Assembly (NCBI GenBank): GCA_964632305.1
Contig: CAZWBR010000013.1
Coordinates: forward strand, 1-64,000
Source of the DNA: CAZWBR01 sp964632305
Lineage (GTDB): Bacteria > Bacteroidota > Bacteroidia > Bacteroidales > Prolixibacteraceae
Reading direction: 5' to 3'
Length of the DNA: 64,000 nucleotides
A program made the position numbers and the translations under genes. Positions 25,266 through 33,374 of this stretch are shown here, one piece after another (within the stretch, counting starts at the first letter, position 1; every line of letters starts with the position of its first letter). The notes below the pieces were generated by a model that saw only the letters and a list, made by a program, of their open reading frames with translations, was not told the origin of the DNA and ran no database searches.

Positions 25266-25727
25266 CTAATTGTGGATCCAGAGGCGGTCGCCGACGATCG
25301 AGACCTGGTATTGCTTCAGGTTACGGCCCGAAGGTCCTTTGGTGGGGTAGCCCCCTCCGAAAAGATTGTATTGCGATCCGCAACAGGTGCAAGTGGCGAT
25401 GGGATTGCTGCTGGCATAAGTGCCGGTTTTGTTCGTTTCCGTTTTAACAAGGCAGGTGCCCGTGCCTTCGTAAGGGCAGCAGGCATCGAAAGCATAGTAT
25501 TGCGATTCGTTGATGCAGATCACGATGAGGCCCGCATAACCCTCTGAGGAAAAAGTTACTGAATTACAGGGGATATAGAGCGTGTTGTAATTGGCCAGGG
25601 AGATATACTTATTTACTTTGGCATAGGGGACAAAATTATTCTGGTCGTCGGAACAGTTAGTCGATATAAGAACCAGAAATGTCGCGACAATAATTTGCAG
25701 GGCTCTTTTTGTTTGAATGTTCCACAT
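25266..25727 (-). CDS. Rieske-like lipoprotein with substituted histidine ligands
   Basis: The preferred start is ATG at 25727 (153 residues); an in-frame ATG at 25769 would overlap the divergent gene. A lipoprotein signal ends LVLISTNC. The second half resembles a Rieske fold, with two Cys-containing loops about 35 residues apart: DACCPYEGTGTC and ATCTCCGSQYNLFGG, then the GP-x-x-R-x-L-KQY end. In true Rieske proteins the loops read C-x-H and C-x-x-H. Here the His positions are Tyr and Cys, so a standard [2Fe-2S] centre is doubtful. Probably an envelope protein of unknown role. Confidence 0.7.
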   Translation of the reverse strand: MWNIQTKRALQIIVATFLVLISTNCSDDQNNFVPYAKVNKYISLANYNTLYIPCNSVTFSSEGYAGLIVICINESQYYAFDACCPYEGTGTCLVKTETNKTGTYASSNPIATCTCCGSQYNLFGGGYPTKGPSGRNLKQYQVSIVGDRLWIHN

Positions 25728-25763
25728 TTTTATTACTTTTATCAGGATGCTAAGATAACGAAA

Positions 25764-26282
25764 ATGCAATTCTTACTATTGAAGATACAAACGGCTGGTG
25801 TCGGAGATTATATTTTTCTGATTCTGATTGTGGTAGCCTCACTGATTCAGGCTTTTAACCAAAACAGGAAGAAGGGGAAGATGCAGGAGGAGGAAGAGGA
25901 GAGTCCCCGGAAACCTCATCCTTTCGATGATGAAGAGATGGAGCCCTTCCCGCAGCAGCCCCGAAGGGAATCGCCCTACGGCCCTCTCTTCGATCAACTG
26001 GACGAGATCCTTGGCGAAGAAGGTGTTCCGTCAGTTGTTGTTGAAAAGCCAAAAGCCAAACCTTTAGTAAGGAGGGAAGAAAAACCGGTTGAAACGATGG
26101 CTGCTCAATATTCATCCATGCAAATGAAAGAGATGGCCGATCAACTGAAGGAAGGGCAACGGGTTGTCGATCCTTCGCAAATAACACCAACAGCCGGCAC
26201 TCTTCCTGTCGGGAAGATCCGATCGAAAATCAACATGCGCCAGGCAGTGATCTATTCGGAAATATTGAATAGAAAGTATTAA
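25764..26282 (+). CDS. Single-pass membrane protein of unknown function
   Basis: The chosen ATG at 25764 gives 172 residues and leaves a 36-bp gap to the divergent lipoprotein gene. There is one N-terminal membrane segment (about 14-31: DYIFLILIVVASLIQAF), then an acidic low-complexity stretch (EEEEEESP), a Pro- and Glu-rich middle and a short conserved-looking C-terminal helix (INMRQAVIYSEILNRKY). I do not recognise the function. The layout suggests a small cytoplasm-facing anchor. Confidence 0.65.
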   Translation: MQFLLLKIQTAGVGDYIFLILIVVASLIQAFNQNRKKGKMQEEEEESPRKPHPFDDEEMEPFPQQPRRESPYGPLFDQLDEILGEEGVPSVVVEKPKAKPLVRREEKPVETMAAQYSSMQMKEMADQLKEGQRVVDPSQITPTAGTLPVGKIRSKINMRQAVIYSEILNRKY

Positions 26283-26339
26283 TAACCAATTATTAAAAAA
26301 ATTAACAGTTGGTATTGCGAAGTTATTAAGGAATATTTC

Positions 26340-26347
26340 TACATTTG
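26340..26347 (+). promoter_or_regulatory. Candidate -7 element for greA
   Basis: TACATTTG fits TAnnTTTG, with TTG at 26315-26317 about 22 bases upstream as a -33 candidate. It would start transcription near 26354, before the hairpin at 26365-26400. Confidence 0.42.
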
Positions 26348-26364
26348 TCAAGAGTCAAATATTG

Positions 26365-26400
26365 GAAGAGTTCCGCGAGTCGGAGTTCTTCTGTTTTTTT
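26365..26400 (+). terminator. Strong terminator hairpin just upstream of greA (possible attenuator)
   Basis: GAAGAGTTCCG (26365-26375) pairs with CGGAGTTCTTC (26381-26391) over 11 bp with two G-U wobbles, loop CGAGT, then TG and eight T. It ends 28 bp before the greA ATG. It may end transcripts of the upstream gene or attenuate greA. Confidence 0.75.
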
Positions 26401-26428
26401 TATGTCGTACCAGTAAATTTATTATTGA

Positions 26429-26908
26429 ATGGCCAAAGTTACTTATGTTTCTGCCGAAGGGTTCAAAAAGTTAAAAGCTGATTTGGAACACTTGGTTAAT
26501 ATTGAGAGGCCCTCTATTTCGAAACAGATCGGGGAAGCGATCGAAAAGGGGGATATTTCGGAAAATGCCGAGTACGATGCCGCCAAGGATGCCCAGGGAA
26601 TGTTGGAGGCCAAAATCGCCCTCTTACAAGAGCAGTTGGCCAGCGCGCGTATTATCGACCAGTCGAAAATCGATACCGACGTGGTTCAGATCATGAACAA
26701 GGTCACGATCAAGAATGTGAAGAACAATGCCACCATGGCTTACACCATAGTTTCGGAGCACGAATCGGACCTTAAATTGGGTAAGATCAGTGTCAATACC
26801 CCGATTGCCAAAGGATTGCTGGGCAAGAAGATTGGCGATGTAGTCGATATTAGGGTCCCGTCGGGCGTGATCCCGTTCGAGATCATCAACATTGAATTGG
26901 GAATGTAA
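26429..26908 (+). CDS. greA: Transcription elongation factor GreA
   Basis: Binds RNA polymerase and stimulates cleavage of backtracked RNA. The 159 residues are standard. The N-terminal antiparallel coiled coil carries the acidic tip GDISENAEYDAAKDAQG (about residues 40-56), and the C-terminal FKBP-like domain has VNTPIAKGLLGKKIGDVVDI. It is followed after 18 bp by a HIT-family gene and a terminator, so the two form a small operon. A terminator-like hairpin lies in its presumed leader. Confidence 0.97.
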   Translation: MAKVTYVSAEGFKKLKADLEHLVNIERPSISKQIGEAIEKGDISENAEYDAAKDAQGMLEAKIALLQEQLASARIIDQSKIDTDVVQIMNKVTIKNVKNNATMAYTIVSEHESDLKLGKISVNTPIAKGLLGKKIGDVVDIRVPSGVIPFEIINIELGM

Positions 26909-26926
26909 TTTTAAAAGCATCTGATC

Positions 26927-27325
26927 ATGGCAAGCATCTTTACCAAAATCGTCAACGGAGAGATTCCGGCCTATAAAGTGGCCGAGGATGACAACTATTT
27001 GGCTTTCCTCGATATTTTCCCGTTAGCCAAAGGACATGTTTTGGTGATCCCGAAGAAAGAGGTGGACTATCTCTTTGATTTGGACGATGAAACCTATGCC
27101 GGATTGACCCTCTTCGCCAAGAAGGTGGCCGAGGCGATAAAGAAGACGATTCCCTGTATTAAGGTGGGGGTCGTTGTTTTGGGATTGGAAGTTCCCCATG
27201 CTCATATCCACCTGATCCCGATGAACAGCGAGAAAGACATCAATTTCACGAACCCCAAACTGAAGTTGACGTCTGAAGAGTTTACCCAAATCGCAGAAAA
27301 TATCAGCAAAGCATTTGTTCGATAG
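26927..27325 (+). CDS. HIT family hydrolase
   Basis: A nucleotide phosphoramidate or dinucleotide hydrolase of 132 residues. The histidine triad reads VPHAHIHLIPM (about residues 87-97). The N-terminus ASIFTKIVNGEIPAYKVAEDDNYLAFLDIFPLAKGHVLVIPK is typical of the Hint-like branch. It is the second gene of the greA unit. Confidence 0.93.
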   Translation: MASIFTKIVNGEIPAYKVAEDDNYLAFLDIFPLAKGHVLVIPKKEVDYLFDLDDETYAGLTLFAKKVAEAIKKTIPCIKVGVVVLGLEVPHAHIHLIPMNSEKDINFTNPKLKLTSEEFTQIAENISKAFVR

Positions 27326-27333
27326 TTAGAAGG

Positions 27334-27358
27334 AGGCGTTGTTTACAACGCCTTTTTT
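27334..27358 (+). terminator. Terminator of the greA-HIT operon
   Basis: AGGCGTTG (27334-27341) pairs with CAACGCCT (27346-27353), loop TTTA, followed by a T-run. It starts 8 bp after the HIT stop. Confidence 0.88.
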
Positions 27359-27381
27359 GTTGGGCGATTAGCTCTTGTTAC

Positions 27382-27507
27382 TCAAATAAATTTAGCTTCG
27401 GATAATATTTGTCCTTTGAATATCGGTTTGATCTGTTTCTCACGACAAATGTCAACCGGTAGATGAAATCTTTCTTCTATCTCCTTTTTAATCTTTTCTT
27501 CAAACAT
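27382..27507 (-). pseudogene. Possible C-terminal remnant of an MNT-type nucleotidyltransferase
   Basis: A 41-codon frame on the minus strand (ATG at 27507, TGA at 27382) reads MFEEKIKKEIEERFHLPVDI and then a stretch ending KGQILSEAKFI. The pattern V-D-I ... I-K-P ... I-L-x-E-A matches, from memory, the C-terminal end of small nucleotidyltransferases of the MntA/HepT type. The catalytic N-terminal part is missing; upstream there are only REP-like hairpins. A short real peptide gene is the alternative. Confidence 0.4.
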
Positions 27508-27508
27508 G

Positions 27509-27676
27509 CGATCCCAACCGTTCGGGATCGTGCTGATAAATAGGATCCTTTTCTATAAACATATGACCTCTCCGAGGTCATGGCTGCAACTGGTCACTCC
27601 AACAATCCCGGAGGGATTGCATGTGGGTAGAAAGATTCCGGTTGAACAAAACCACGACCCCAGCGGGGTCGCATGT
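27509..27676. repeat. REP-like hairpin cluster (includes inverted copy 2 of the composite repeat)
   Basis: Four palindromes lie in a row: CGATCCC/GGGATCG (27509-27530), ATGACCTCtccGAGGTCAT (27563-27581), CAATCCCggaGGGATTG (27603-27619) and GACCCC/GGGGTC (27656-27670). The last two, with their flanks, are the reverse complement of the repeat at 24762-24834. They sit in the 522-bp gap between convergent genes. Confidence 0.75.
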
Positions 27677-27742
27677 CTTACCGCTCGAGTGCCCCACATT
27701 CTTTTTCCCGAAGATCCGCCATGATCCGTTGGCTTTGGAATT

Positions 27743-27782
27743 CTGTCATTGGGAATGGAGCGTAGCGGAATGAGAAATCTCA
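27743..27782. repeat. Short dispersed repeat, TGTCATTGG...AATCTCA type
   Basis: CTGTCATTGG is followed after a purine-rich stretch by AATCTCA, the same pair of boxes as at 778-817. Such boxes are common intergenic repeats in many bacteria, so this is only a weak family call. Confidence 0.4.
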
Positions 27783-27847
27783 GCCCGGACTAAAAGGTCA
27801 GGTTTTATCGGACAATAATGATTTTTTATGAATCGATAGTGATAAAC

Positions 27848-28405
27848 TTAGATGCCTTTCACCTTGTCGGGATTTTTCCGGATAAATTCGTCCCAGTTCT
27901 TGTAAGGTTTTTCGGAGAGGGGGTTCTTCATCTGAAGGTAATGACAAACAGCAGCGGCGAGGGCATCGGTGGCATCGAGGTCGGAGGGCAGGATCTCAAG
28001 ATTAAACATTTGTTTCAGAAAATAGGCCACCTGTTCCTTTGAGGCCGAGCCACTCCCGGTGATCGCCTGTTTGATGCGCAGCGGGGCATATTCGAAGATC
28101 GGGACGTCGCGGTAGAGCGAAGCGGCCATAGCCACCCCCTGGGCCCGTCCCAGTTTGAGCATCGACTGGACATTCTTGCCAAAGAAGGGCGCTTCGAGAG
28201 CCGTCTCGTCGGGCTTATACTCATCGACGAGATAGAGGGTGCGTTTGAAGATATGGTTTAGTTTCTGGTAGTGGCCCGTGAAACCGGCTGTCTTAACCAC
28301 CCCCATGGCCACAATACTGACCTTGTTTTCGTGGACCCGAATCACTCCGTAGCCCATGATGTTGGAGCCGGGATCAATGCCTAATATGGTTTTACTGATG
28401 GTCAA
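27848..28405 (-). CDS. ruvC: Crossover junction endodeoxyribonuclease RuvC
   Basis: Cuts Holliday junctions as a dimer with RuvAB. The 185 residues are normal. The acidic catalytic residues are visible: Asp11 in LGIDPGSN, Glu in ALEAPFFGKNVQS (about residue 70), and the Asp pair in DLDATDALAAAVCH (about residues 143-146). The C-terminal tail KNWDEFIRKNPDKVKGI is longer than in E. coli. It appears to be the only recombination gene here. Confidence 0.95.
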   Translation of the reverse strand: MTISKTILGIDPGSNIMGYGVIRVHENKVSIVAMGVVKTAGFTGHYQKLNHIFKRTLYLVDEYKPDETALEAPFFGKNVQSMLKLGRAQGVAMAASLYRDVPIFEYAPLRIKQAITGSGSASKEQVAYFLKQMFNLEILPSDLDATDALAAAVCHYLQMKNPLSEKPYKNWDEFIRKNPDKVKGI

Positions 28406-28461
28406 CTTCTTTTTTTTCCAAACTTAGTGGATTTTTTGCTGACCGGCCAGCGGGGAGATAA

Positions 28462-28494
28462 AACTTTTCCAAAGTTTCGAACTTTGGAAAAGTT
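28462..28494. repeat. Perfect 15-bp inverted repeat, TCG loop
   Basis: AACTTTTCCAAAGTT (28462-28476), TCG, AACTTTGGAAAAGTT (28480-28494). The arms match exactly. On the minus strand T residues follow, so it may serve as terminator for the lipoprotein gene at 28505. The same AACTTTGGAAAAGTT palindrome is, from memory, a widespread intergenic motif in Bacteroidota. Confidence 0.85.
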
Positions 28495-28504
28495 CGCTGC
28501 ACCG

Positions 28505-28927
28505 TTACGGTCCCGGACTGATTCCTGCAGGAAGGATCGGGATCTTCAGCTCTTTTTCGACGTACTGGAAATAATAAAACAGCTTGTGTTCAATTTCAAA
28601 CGGGTACTCCTCCCACGTGTCGTAATTGATGGGTTCGCCGAAAAAACGGGCATAACGGGCGGTCCTCGATTTCAGGTTCCATTCCGTCACATACTGGCGG
28701 TTCCAGTTCCGGTAATACTCGATGCTCCGGGCCATCGCCGGGGAGTTTTTCAGCATGTACCACGATTCGAAGCCAGTATCGAAGACGATCAGTTCATATT
28801 GGGTGCTGTCGGCATCGGACGCGATCTCCGGTGCAACAGCTTTTTGCTGCGGTTGTTTCACGCTGCAAGCCATCGCGATGATCAGCAGGATGAAGGGCAG
28901 CATTCTTCGGATCACTTTTGTTGCCAT
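28505..28927 (-). CDS. Small lipoprotein, DUF6146-like
   Basis: The 140-residue product has a lipoprotein signal (LPFILLIIAMAC, Cys21). The rest is one compact domain with YELIVFDTGFESWYMLKN, YRNWNRQYVTEWNLKSR and INYDTWEEYPFEIEHKLFYYFQYVEKEL. I associate this with a Bacteroidota-only family (DUF6146) of unknown function. It lies upstream of ruvC on the same strand, separated by the inverted repeat at 28462-28494. Confidence 0.78.
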   Translation of the reverse strand: MATKVIRRMLPFILLIIAMACSVKQPQQKAVAPEIASDADSTQYELIVFDTGFESWYMLKNSPAMARSIEYYRNWNRQYVTEWNLKSRTARYARFFGEPINYDTWEEYPFEIEHKLFYYFQYVEKELKIPILPAGISPGP

Positions 28928-29187
28928 ACCGGTTTGTTCTTTAAGAATTTATACCCCAATTTACTGAAAATAAATAAGATTTGTTTGCGATTCAGGAAGT
29001 TTAACGATTCCAGGCTGCACAATTCAAAAAGAATGGCAGCAATTTCAGGAAGTAAAGATCGGGGAAACCTCCACGGTTCGGGTATCCTTTTATTGATTTT
29101 CAGGATTAATTCTAAAACAATCTGTTGAGAAACATTGAACGGATGATGGCAGTTATTGTGAAAATCTTATTTTTGCTATAGTCTAAG

Positions 29188-32100
29188 TTGATTTTAAAAT
29201 TTAAACTTCTGAAAAAGAGCAGAGAAATAGTAAAGAGCCGGGGAGGGGATACTGACAATTCAGATCGTTATTTCATTGGTAGTTTGGCAAGGAGTTGGAC
29301 TTTTTGCGGAAGGATCGCCTTGTGGGTGTTTCTCTTGTCGTTTATTCTTTTCGGTAAGGTTAATCTTTCTCAGGCTCAATGTCCCAATGTTGGTCAAAGT
29401 CATATTATCGGAATAACTTCAGGCTGTGCTCCGTTTGATTTTTCATTCGATGCTGTTTTTCCCTTGCTCAGCGGAACAAGTTTTCCTGCCGGAGTTAAGT
29501 ATGAACTGTCCCTTGATTGGGGCGACGAGGCTACCAGCGTTGTTGCGACATCGCAGACGGTTGATGCTTTGGGGCGTCCAACCTTAACGGCTAAACCCAC
29601 GCATACCTATCCTCAGTTCACTGATCCCAAACAAGGGGAGTGCGTCTATGATGTAAAGATGCGGTTGTTGGTAAATAATGTTGAGTGTCAGGATATAAAG
29701 ACCGATTTTACCGTTCGGGTTTGGGATACGGATGGGTACCGCGGCGGGGAGCTGGGCATAAATCCTTCTCCGATTTATATCTGCGATGGCAACCCTTTGG
29801 ATGTCGTTTTTCATGATATCAGTTCCTGGAACTGTACCGGTAACGTGGGAAGCCCCAATATTAGTGCGCGAACCATCCGATGGGATTATGGCGAAAATAT
29901 ATCCGGCACACCGATTGCCGGGGTGAAAGTGGAAAGAAAAGACGCATCAGGCAATGTTCTGGGGTTGGTTGATATGGATCTGAATGATACTATAAGAGGT
30001 AGAACCTTTAAGTATGACGATGGTCAATTTATACCGGATTCACGTGGGGATAGCTGGACTGTTAAAATTCCGGCAACCACGGCATCTGATGTCGGAAAGT
30101 TGTTTTGGGTCAGGTTGAATAACTGGAACTATTGCAATCCTTACGGGGGGGCTAAAAAGCCGGAAACTGCAACTGCACGAATCGAAATTATTGCGGTTCC
30201 TGAACCCCAGTTTGTTACGCCAATAGGCCCATTTTGCAAAGGGGATGCGGCAATAGATCTGGATGCTTATCTGACGTCGAACTTTTTCCCGAATCAATTA
30301 GCTTTCCGTGAATTTACCGGAACAGGAGTAAGCTATGATTCAAAGACTCAGAAGTGGTATTTTGATCCTGCCGTAGCTGGAATAGGGTCTCATACCATTG
30401 ACTATAGAGAGATTAACCGTGGTGGTTGTGAAGGCGTTGATCAGGTTGTTATAACTGTTACGGATGGATCTGTAGCGAAGTTTTCAGTAAATGGAAAGGA
30501 TGAAAGTTTGGCAACAGCGAAAGTTTGCGGTGCTGCTTCTGTCGTATTTCAGAATTTATCTACTGATGGCGATAGTTATACCTGGGATTTTGGAGACGGA
30601 ACCATTGAAACGGTTCCTGACAAACAGGATGTTACTCATGTTTTCAGCACGACTTCAGTGCCTATGGTTGTAACACTCACCGCGAACAGATCTACCGGTT
30701 GTTCCGATACTGAATCAAAAACAATAACAATCTTTGAACCTGTACAGGCCAGTTTTACAGCCAAACCCGATTACGGGTGTGGAACACTGGATGTAGAATT
30801 CAATATTACGTCTACCACTTCGTCGGGTTCACTTTTAAAACATCGTTTCTTCTTTGATGATGGCACTCCTACGGTTAACCCAACCGGGAAAATCGTGAAT
30901 CATCAGTTTTTGAACTCCGGGACAACCGATGTAACCTATGATGTTCGGCTTGTCTCCTGGTATTCGCAGGGGGGAGAAGTTGCTTGTGCAGACACTACCG
31001 ATCAGGATTTTAGTCCAATCACGGTTTATGCTCCTCCGACTGCCGGTCTGGATCAAAACATTTGTTATCAGCTTACTGCTGATTTTGATGCCACTACCAG
31101 TGGTGGGACCGGTACCTGGACTCAGGTCTCCGGACCGGATAATGCTGTTATTACCAATGTAAACGATCCAAAATCACCCATTTTGGCTCCTTATCCGGGA
31201 ATCTATAAGTTTAAATGGGAAGTGATCGGAGGTTGTTATGGGATCGATACTGTCGCGGTCAATTTTGTACAGGAACCTAATCCCAATGCTGGATTGGATA
31301 ACTCCTTATGCGATTTGACCTACGTATTAAGAGCTACCCCGCTGAATGGCATAGAAAAGGGAACCTGGAGCCTTTTATCAGGACCTGGCACCCCTGTTTT
31401 TCAAAATCCTTCAGCTAACAATACCCGGGTTACCGTAAGTCAGGAGGGAGTTTATCAGTTCCGCTGGACTGTTGATCCGGGTTACGGTTGTGAGCCAAGG
31501 TTTGATGATGTGGAGATTTCATTCGCCAACCCACCGGTTCAACCGTCATATACCTTCACTCCGGTTTCCGGTTGTTCGCCTTTGACTGTTGTCTTTACCA
31601 ATACAAGTCCGGCGGGAGCTTCCAATTTTGAGTGGGATTTTGGCGATGGCATAACCTTAAAAACGGAAGATAGGACCGTTACTCATACTTTTACAAATGC
31701 GACCTCGCTTCCGATTGATTTTGCAGTTCATTTAACCTCGGGAATGAATCAACTTTGTTCCCGTGTATTTAGCGATATTGTCACCGTTGAGCCGGAATTC
31801 AGCGCCGGCTATTCGGTCACCTACGAGGGGTGCGGGCCGCTGACCCGAAAGTTTGAGAACGCCTATCCGTGGAATTTTTCGGTCCGGTGGGAGAATGAGA
31901 ACGGAGAGCTTTTAAGTACCGATATGCAGCCGGAATTAACGTTTACTGCCGTCAACGGTCAGGAGACCACCTATAAGGTTTACCTGGTGGGTGAATCGGC
32001 CAACGGATGCACCGACCGGGTGGAGAACACGGTGATTGTCCGGGTTCCGCCGGTGGCCGCCTTTACGACCCAATCGACCAACGACTGTGCGCCAAAGCTG

Positions 32101-33354
32101 GTTTCCTTTACCAATACCTCATCCCTTGATGCCACCAGCTTCCAGTGGGACTTTGGCGACGGGAGCGAGGTCACCATCTCACCCAATCCGACCCATACGT
32201 TTGTCGAAACGACCGGCGCTCAGGGCTCCTTTAATGTGGTACTGACGGCCCGGAACCGCTATGGCTGTGCTTCCACGGCCACGACAACGATCGATGTCCT
32301 GCCCACCCCGCAGGCCGATTTCTCCGTGACGCCGCAGGTTCAGACCTTCCCCGACCGTACGGTTCAGGTAACCAATCTTACCCCTCCCGGAGCTTGGACC
32401 TATAGCTGGAGCTTCGGCGATAATACCCCGGTGGAGACTGGGAACGTCACCCAACATATTTATACTACTCCCGGGAATTATACCATCACGCTCACCGCGA
32501 CCGGAACAAGTTGCAGCACCTCAAGAAGTAATGGCATTACTATCTACCCCGGCGCTGCTTTGGCCGATTTTGAACCTGACACCACCGGCTGTGCCCCGCT
32601 GACCGTGAAATTCAGAAATAATTCGGTCAATGGGTTCCGCTACCTGTGGGATTTCGGCAACGGAAACCATTCCACCGACTTCGAACCGTCGAATATCTAT
32701 TACAACGAAGGGACCTATACGGTCCGTTTGGAAACTTACAATCACCAGGGAGAGATGTCGTCGGCCGAACGGACCATTGTCGTTCATCCCAAGCCGAATG
32801 CCTTCTTCCGTCCGTTGCCCGACCGGGTGCGGATGCCCGGACAGTCGGTCACCTTTGCCAATTTCTCTACTCATGCCGATAACCTGCTTTGGGATTTCGG
32901 CGATGGGACCACTTCCTCCGACGATGAACCGGTTCACCTTTACCAGCAGACCGGCTTTTACGATATTCAGCTAACGGTCTCTTCCATTGAGAATTGTGCC
33001 GATACCTTCCTGCTGGCGCAAGGAGTGGAGGTCTATTCTGAAGGGGAACTGATGGTGCCCAATGCTTTTATGCCTTCGAAGGACGGGCCTTCGGGTGGAA
33101 TCTATACTCCGGGCGATCCGCATAATCCGGTCTTTTATCCAACCGTGGTGGCCGGGGATCTCGAGAAATACGAGCTGCAGATCTATAACCGCTGGGGAAA
33201 CCTGCTGTTCCAGTCGAACGAACCGGAACGCGGGTGGGACGGCTATTACAACGATCAGCTCTGTCCTCAGGATGTTTATGTCTGGAAAATAAAATGCCGG
33301 TTCCTGAACGGGACCGAGGTTACGAAGACGGGCGATGTGACATTGATCCGTTAG
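29188..33354 (+). CDS. Giant PKD-repeat protein with type B T9SS C-terminal sorting domain (gliding-motility-associated CTD)
   Basis: A secreted surface protein of up to 1388 residues. After an N-terminal extension a signal peptide (IALWVFLLSFILFGKVNLSQAQ, about residues 43-64) is visible. Several PKD-type domains follow, marked by WDFGDG or close variants near residues 466, 816, 987, 1075, 1153 and 1235, with two G-LDQ/G-LDN Ig-like repeats near 625 and 705. The last 90 residues (VPNAFMPSKDG ... YELQIYNRWGNLLFQS ... GWDGYYNDQLCPQDVYVWKI) are the type B sorting domain. The start is unclear: the first in-frame option is TTG at 29188; no ATG is near. The 5' part is visibly AT-richer than the 3' part, with the change near 31795. 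A PorP/SprF gene follows. Confidence 0.9.
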   Translation: MILKFKLLKKSREIVKSRGGDTDNSDRYFIGSLARSWTFCGRIALWVFLLSFILFGKVNLSQAQCPNVGQSHIIGITSGCAPFDFSFDAVFPLLSGTSFPAGVKYELSLDWGDEATSVVATSQTVDALGRPTLTAKPTHTYPQFTDPKQGECVYDVKMRLLVNNVECQDIKTDFTVRVWDTDGYRGGELGINPSPIYICDGNPLDVVFHDISSWNCTGNVGSPNISARTIRWDYGENISGTPIAGVKVERKDASGNVLGLVDMDLNDTIRGRTFKYDDGQFIPDSRGDSWTVKIPATTASDVGKLFWVRLNNWNYCNPYGGAKKPETATARIEIIAVPEPQFVTPIGPFCKGDAAIDLDAYLTSNFFPNQLAFREFTGTGVSYDSKTQKWYFDPAVAGIGSHTIDYREINRGGCEGVDQVVITVTDGSVAKFSVNGKDESLATAKVCGAASVVFQNLSTDGDSYTWDFGDGTIETVPDKQDVTHVFSTTSVPMVVTLTANRSTGCSDTESKTITIFEPVQASFTAKPDYGCGTLDVEFNITSTTSSGSLLKHRFFFDDGTPTVNPTGKIVNHQFLNSGTTDVTYDVRLVSWYSQGGEVACADTTDQDFSPITVYAPPTAGLDQNICYQLTADFDATTSGGTGTWTQVSGPDNAVITNVNDPKSPILAPYPGIYKFKWEVIGGCYGIDTVAVNFVQEPNPNAGLDNSLCDLTYVLRATPLNGIEKGTWSLLSGPGTPVFQNPSANNTRVTVSQEGVYQFRWTVDPGYGCEPRFDDVEISFANPPVQPSYTFTPVSGCSPLTVVFTNTSPAGASNFEWDFGDGITLKTEDRTVTHTFTNATSLPIDFAVHLTSGMNQLCSRVFSDIVTVEPEFSAGYSVTYEGCGPLTRKFENAYPWNFSVRWENENGELLSTDMQPELTFTAVNGQETTYKVYLVGESANGCTDRVENTVIVRVPPVAAFTTQSTNDCAPKLVSFTNTSSLDATSFQWDFGDGSEVTISPNPTHTFVETTGAQGSFNVVLTARNRYGCASTATTTIDVLPTPQADFSVTPQVQTFPDRTVQVTNLTPPGAWTYSWSFGDNTPVETGNVTQHIYTTPGNYTITLTATGTSCSTSRSNGITIYPGAALADFEPDTTGCAPLTVKFRNNSVNGFRYLWDFGNGNHSTDFEPSNIYYNEGTYTVRLETYNHQGEMSSAERTIVVHPKPNAFFRPLPDRVRMPGQSVTFANFSTHADNLLWDFGDGTTSSDDEPVHLYQQTGFYDIQLTVSSIENCADTFLLAQGVEVYSEGELMVPNAFMPSKDGPSGGIYTPGDPHNPVFYPTVVAGDLEKYELQIYNRWGNLLFQSNEPERGWDGYYNDQLCPQDVYVWKIKCRFLNGTEVTKTGDVTLIR

Positions 33355-33374
33355 ATGAAATATTAAAAAAAGAG

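Noticed and set aside
29188..33354. Two separate genes joined by error (because of the composition change)
   Set aside because: The frame is open throughout, and PKD domains run across the change at about 31795 without a stop or a new signal peptide.
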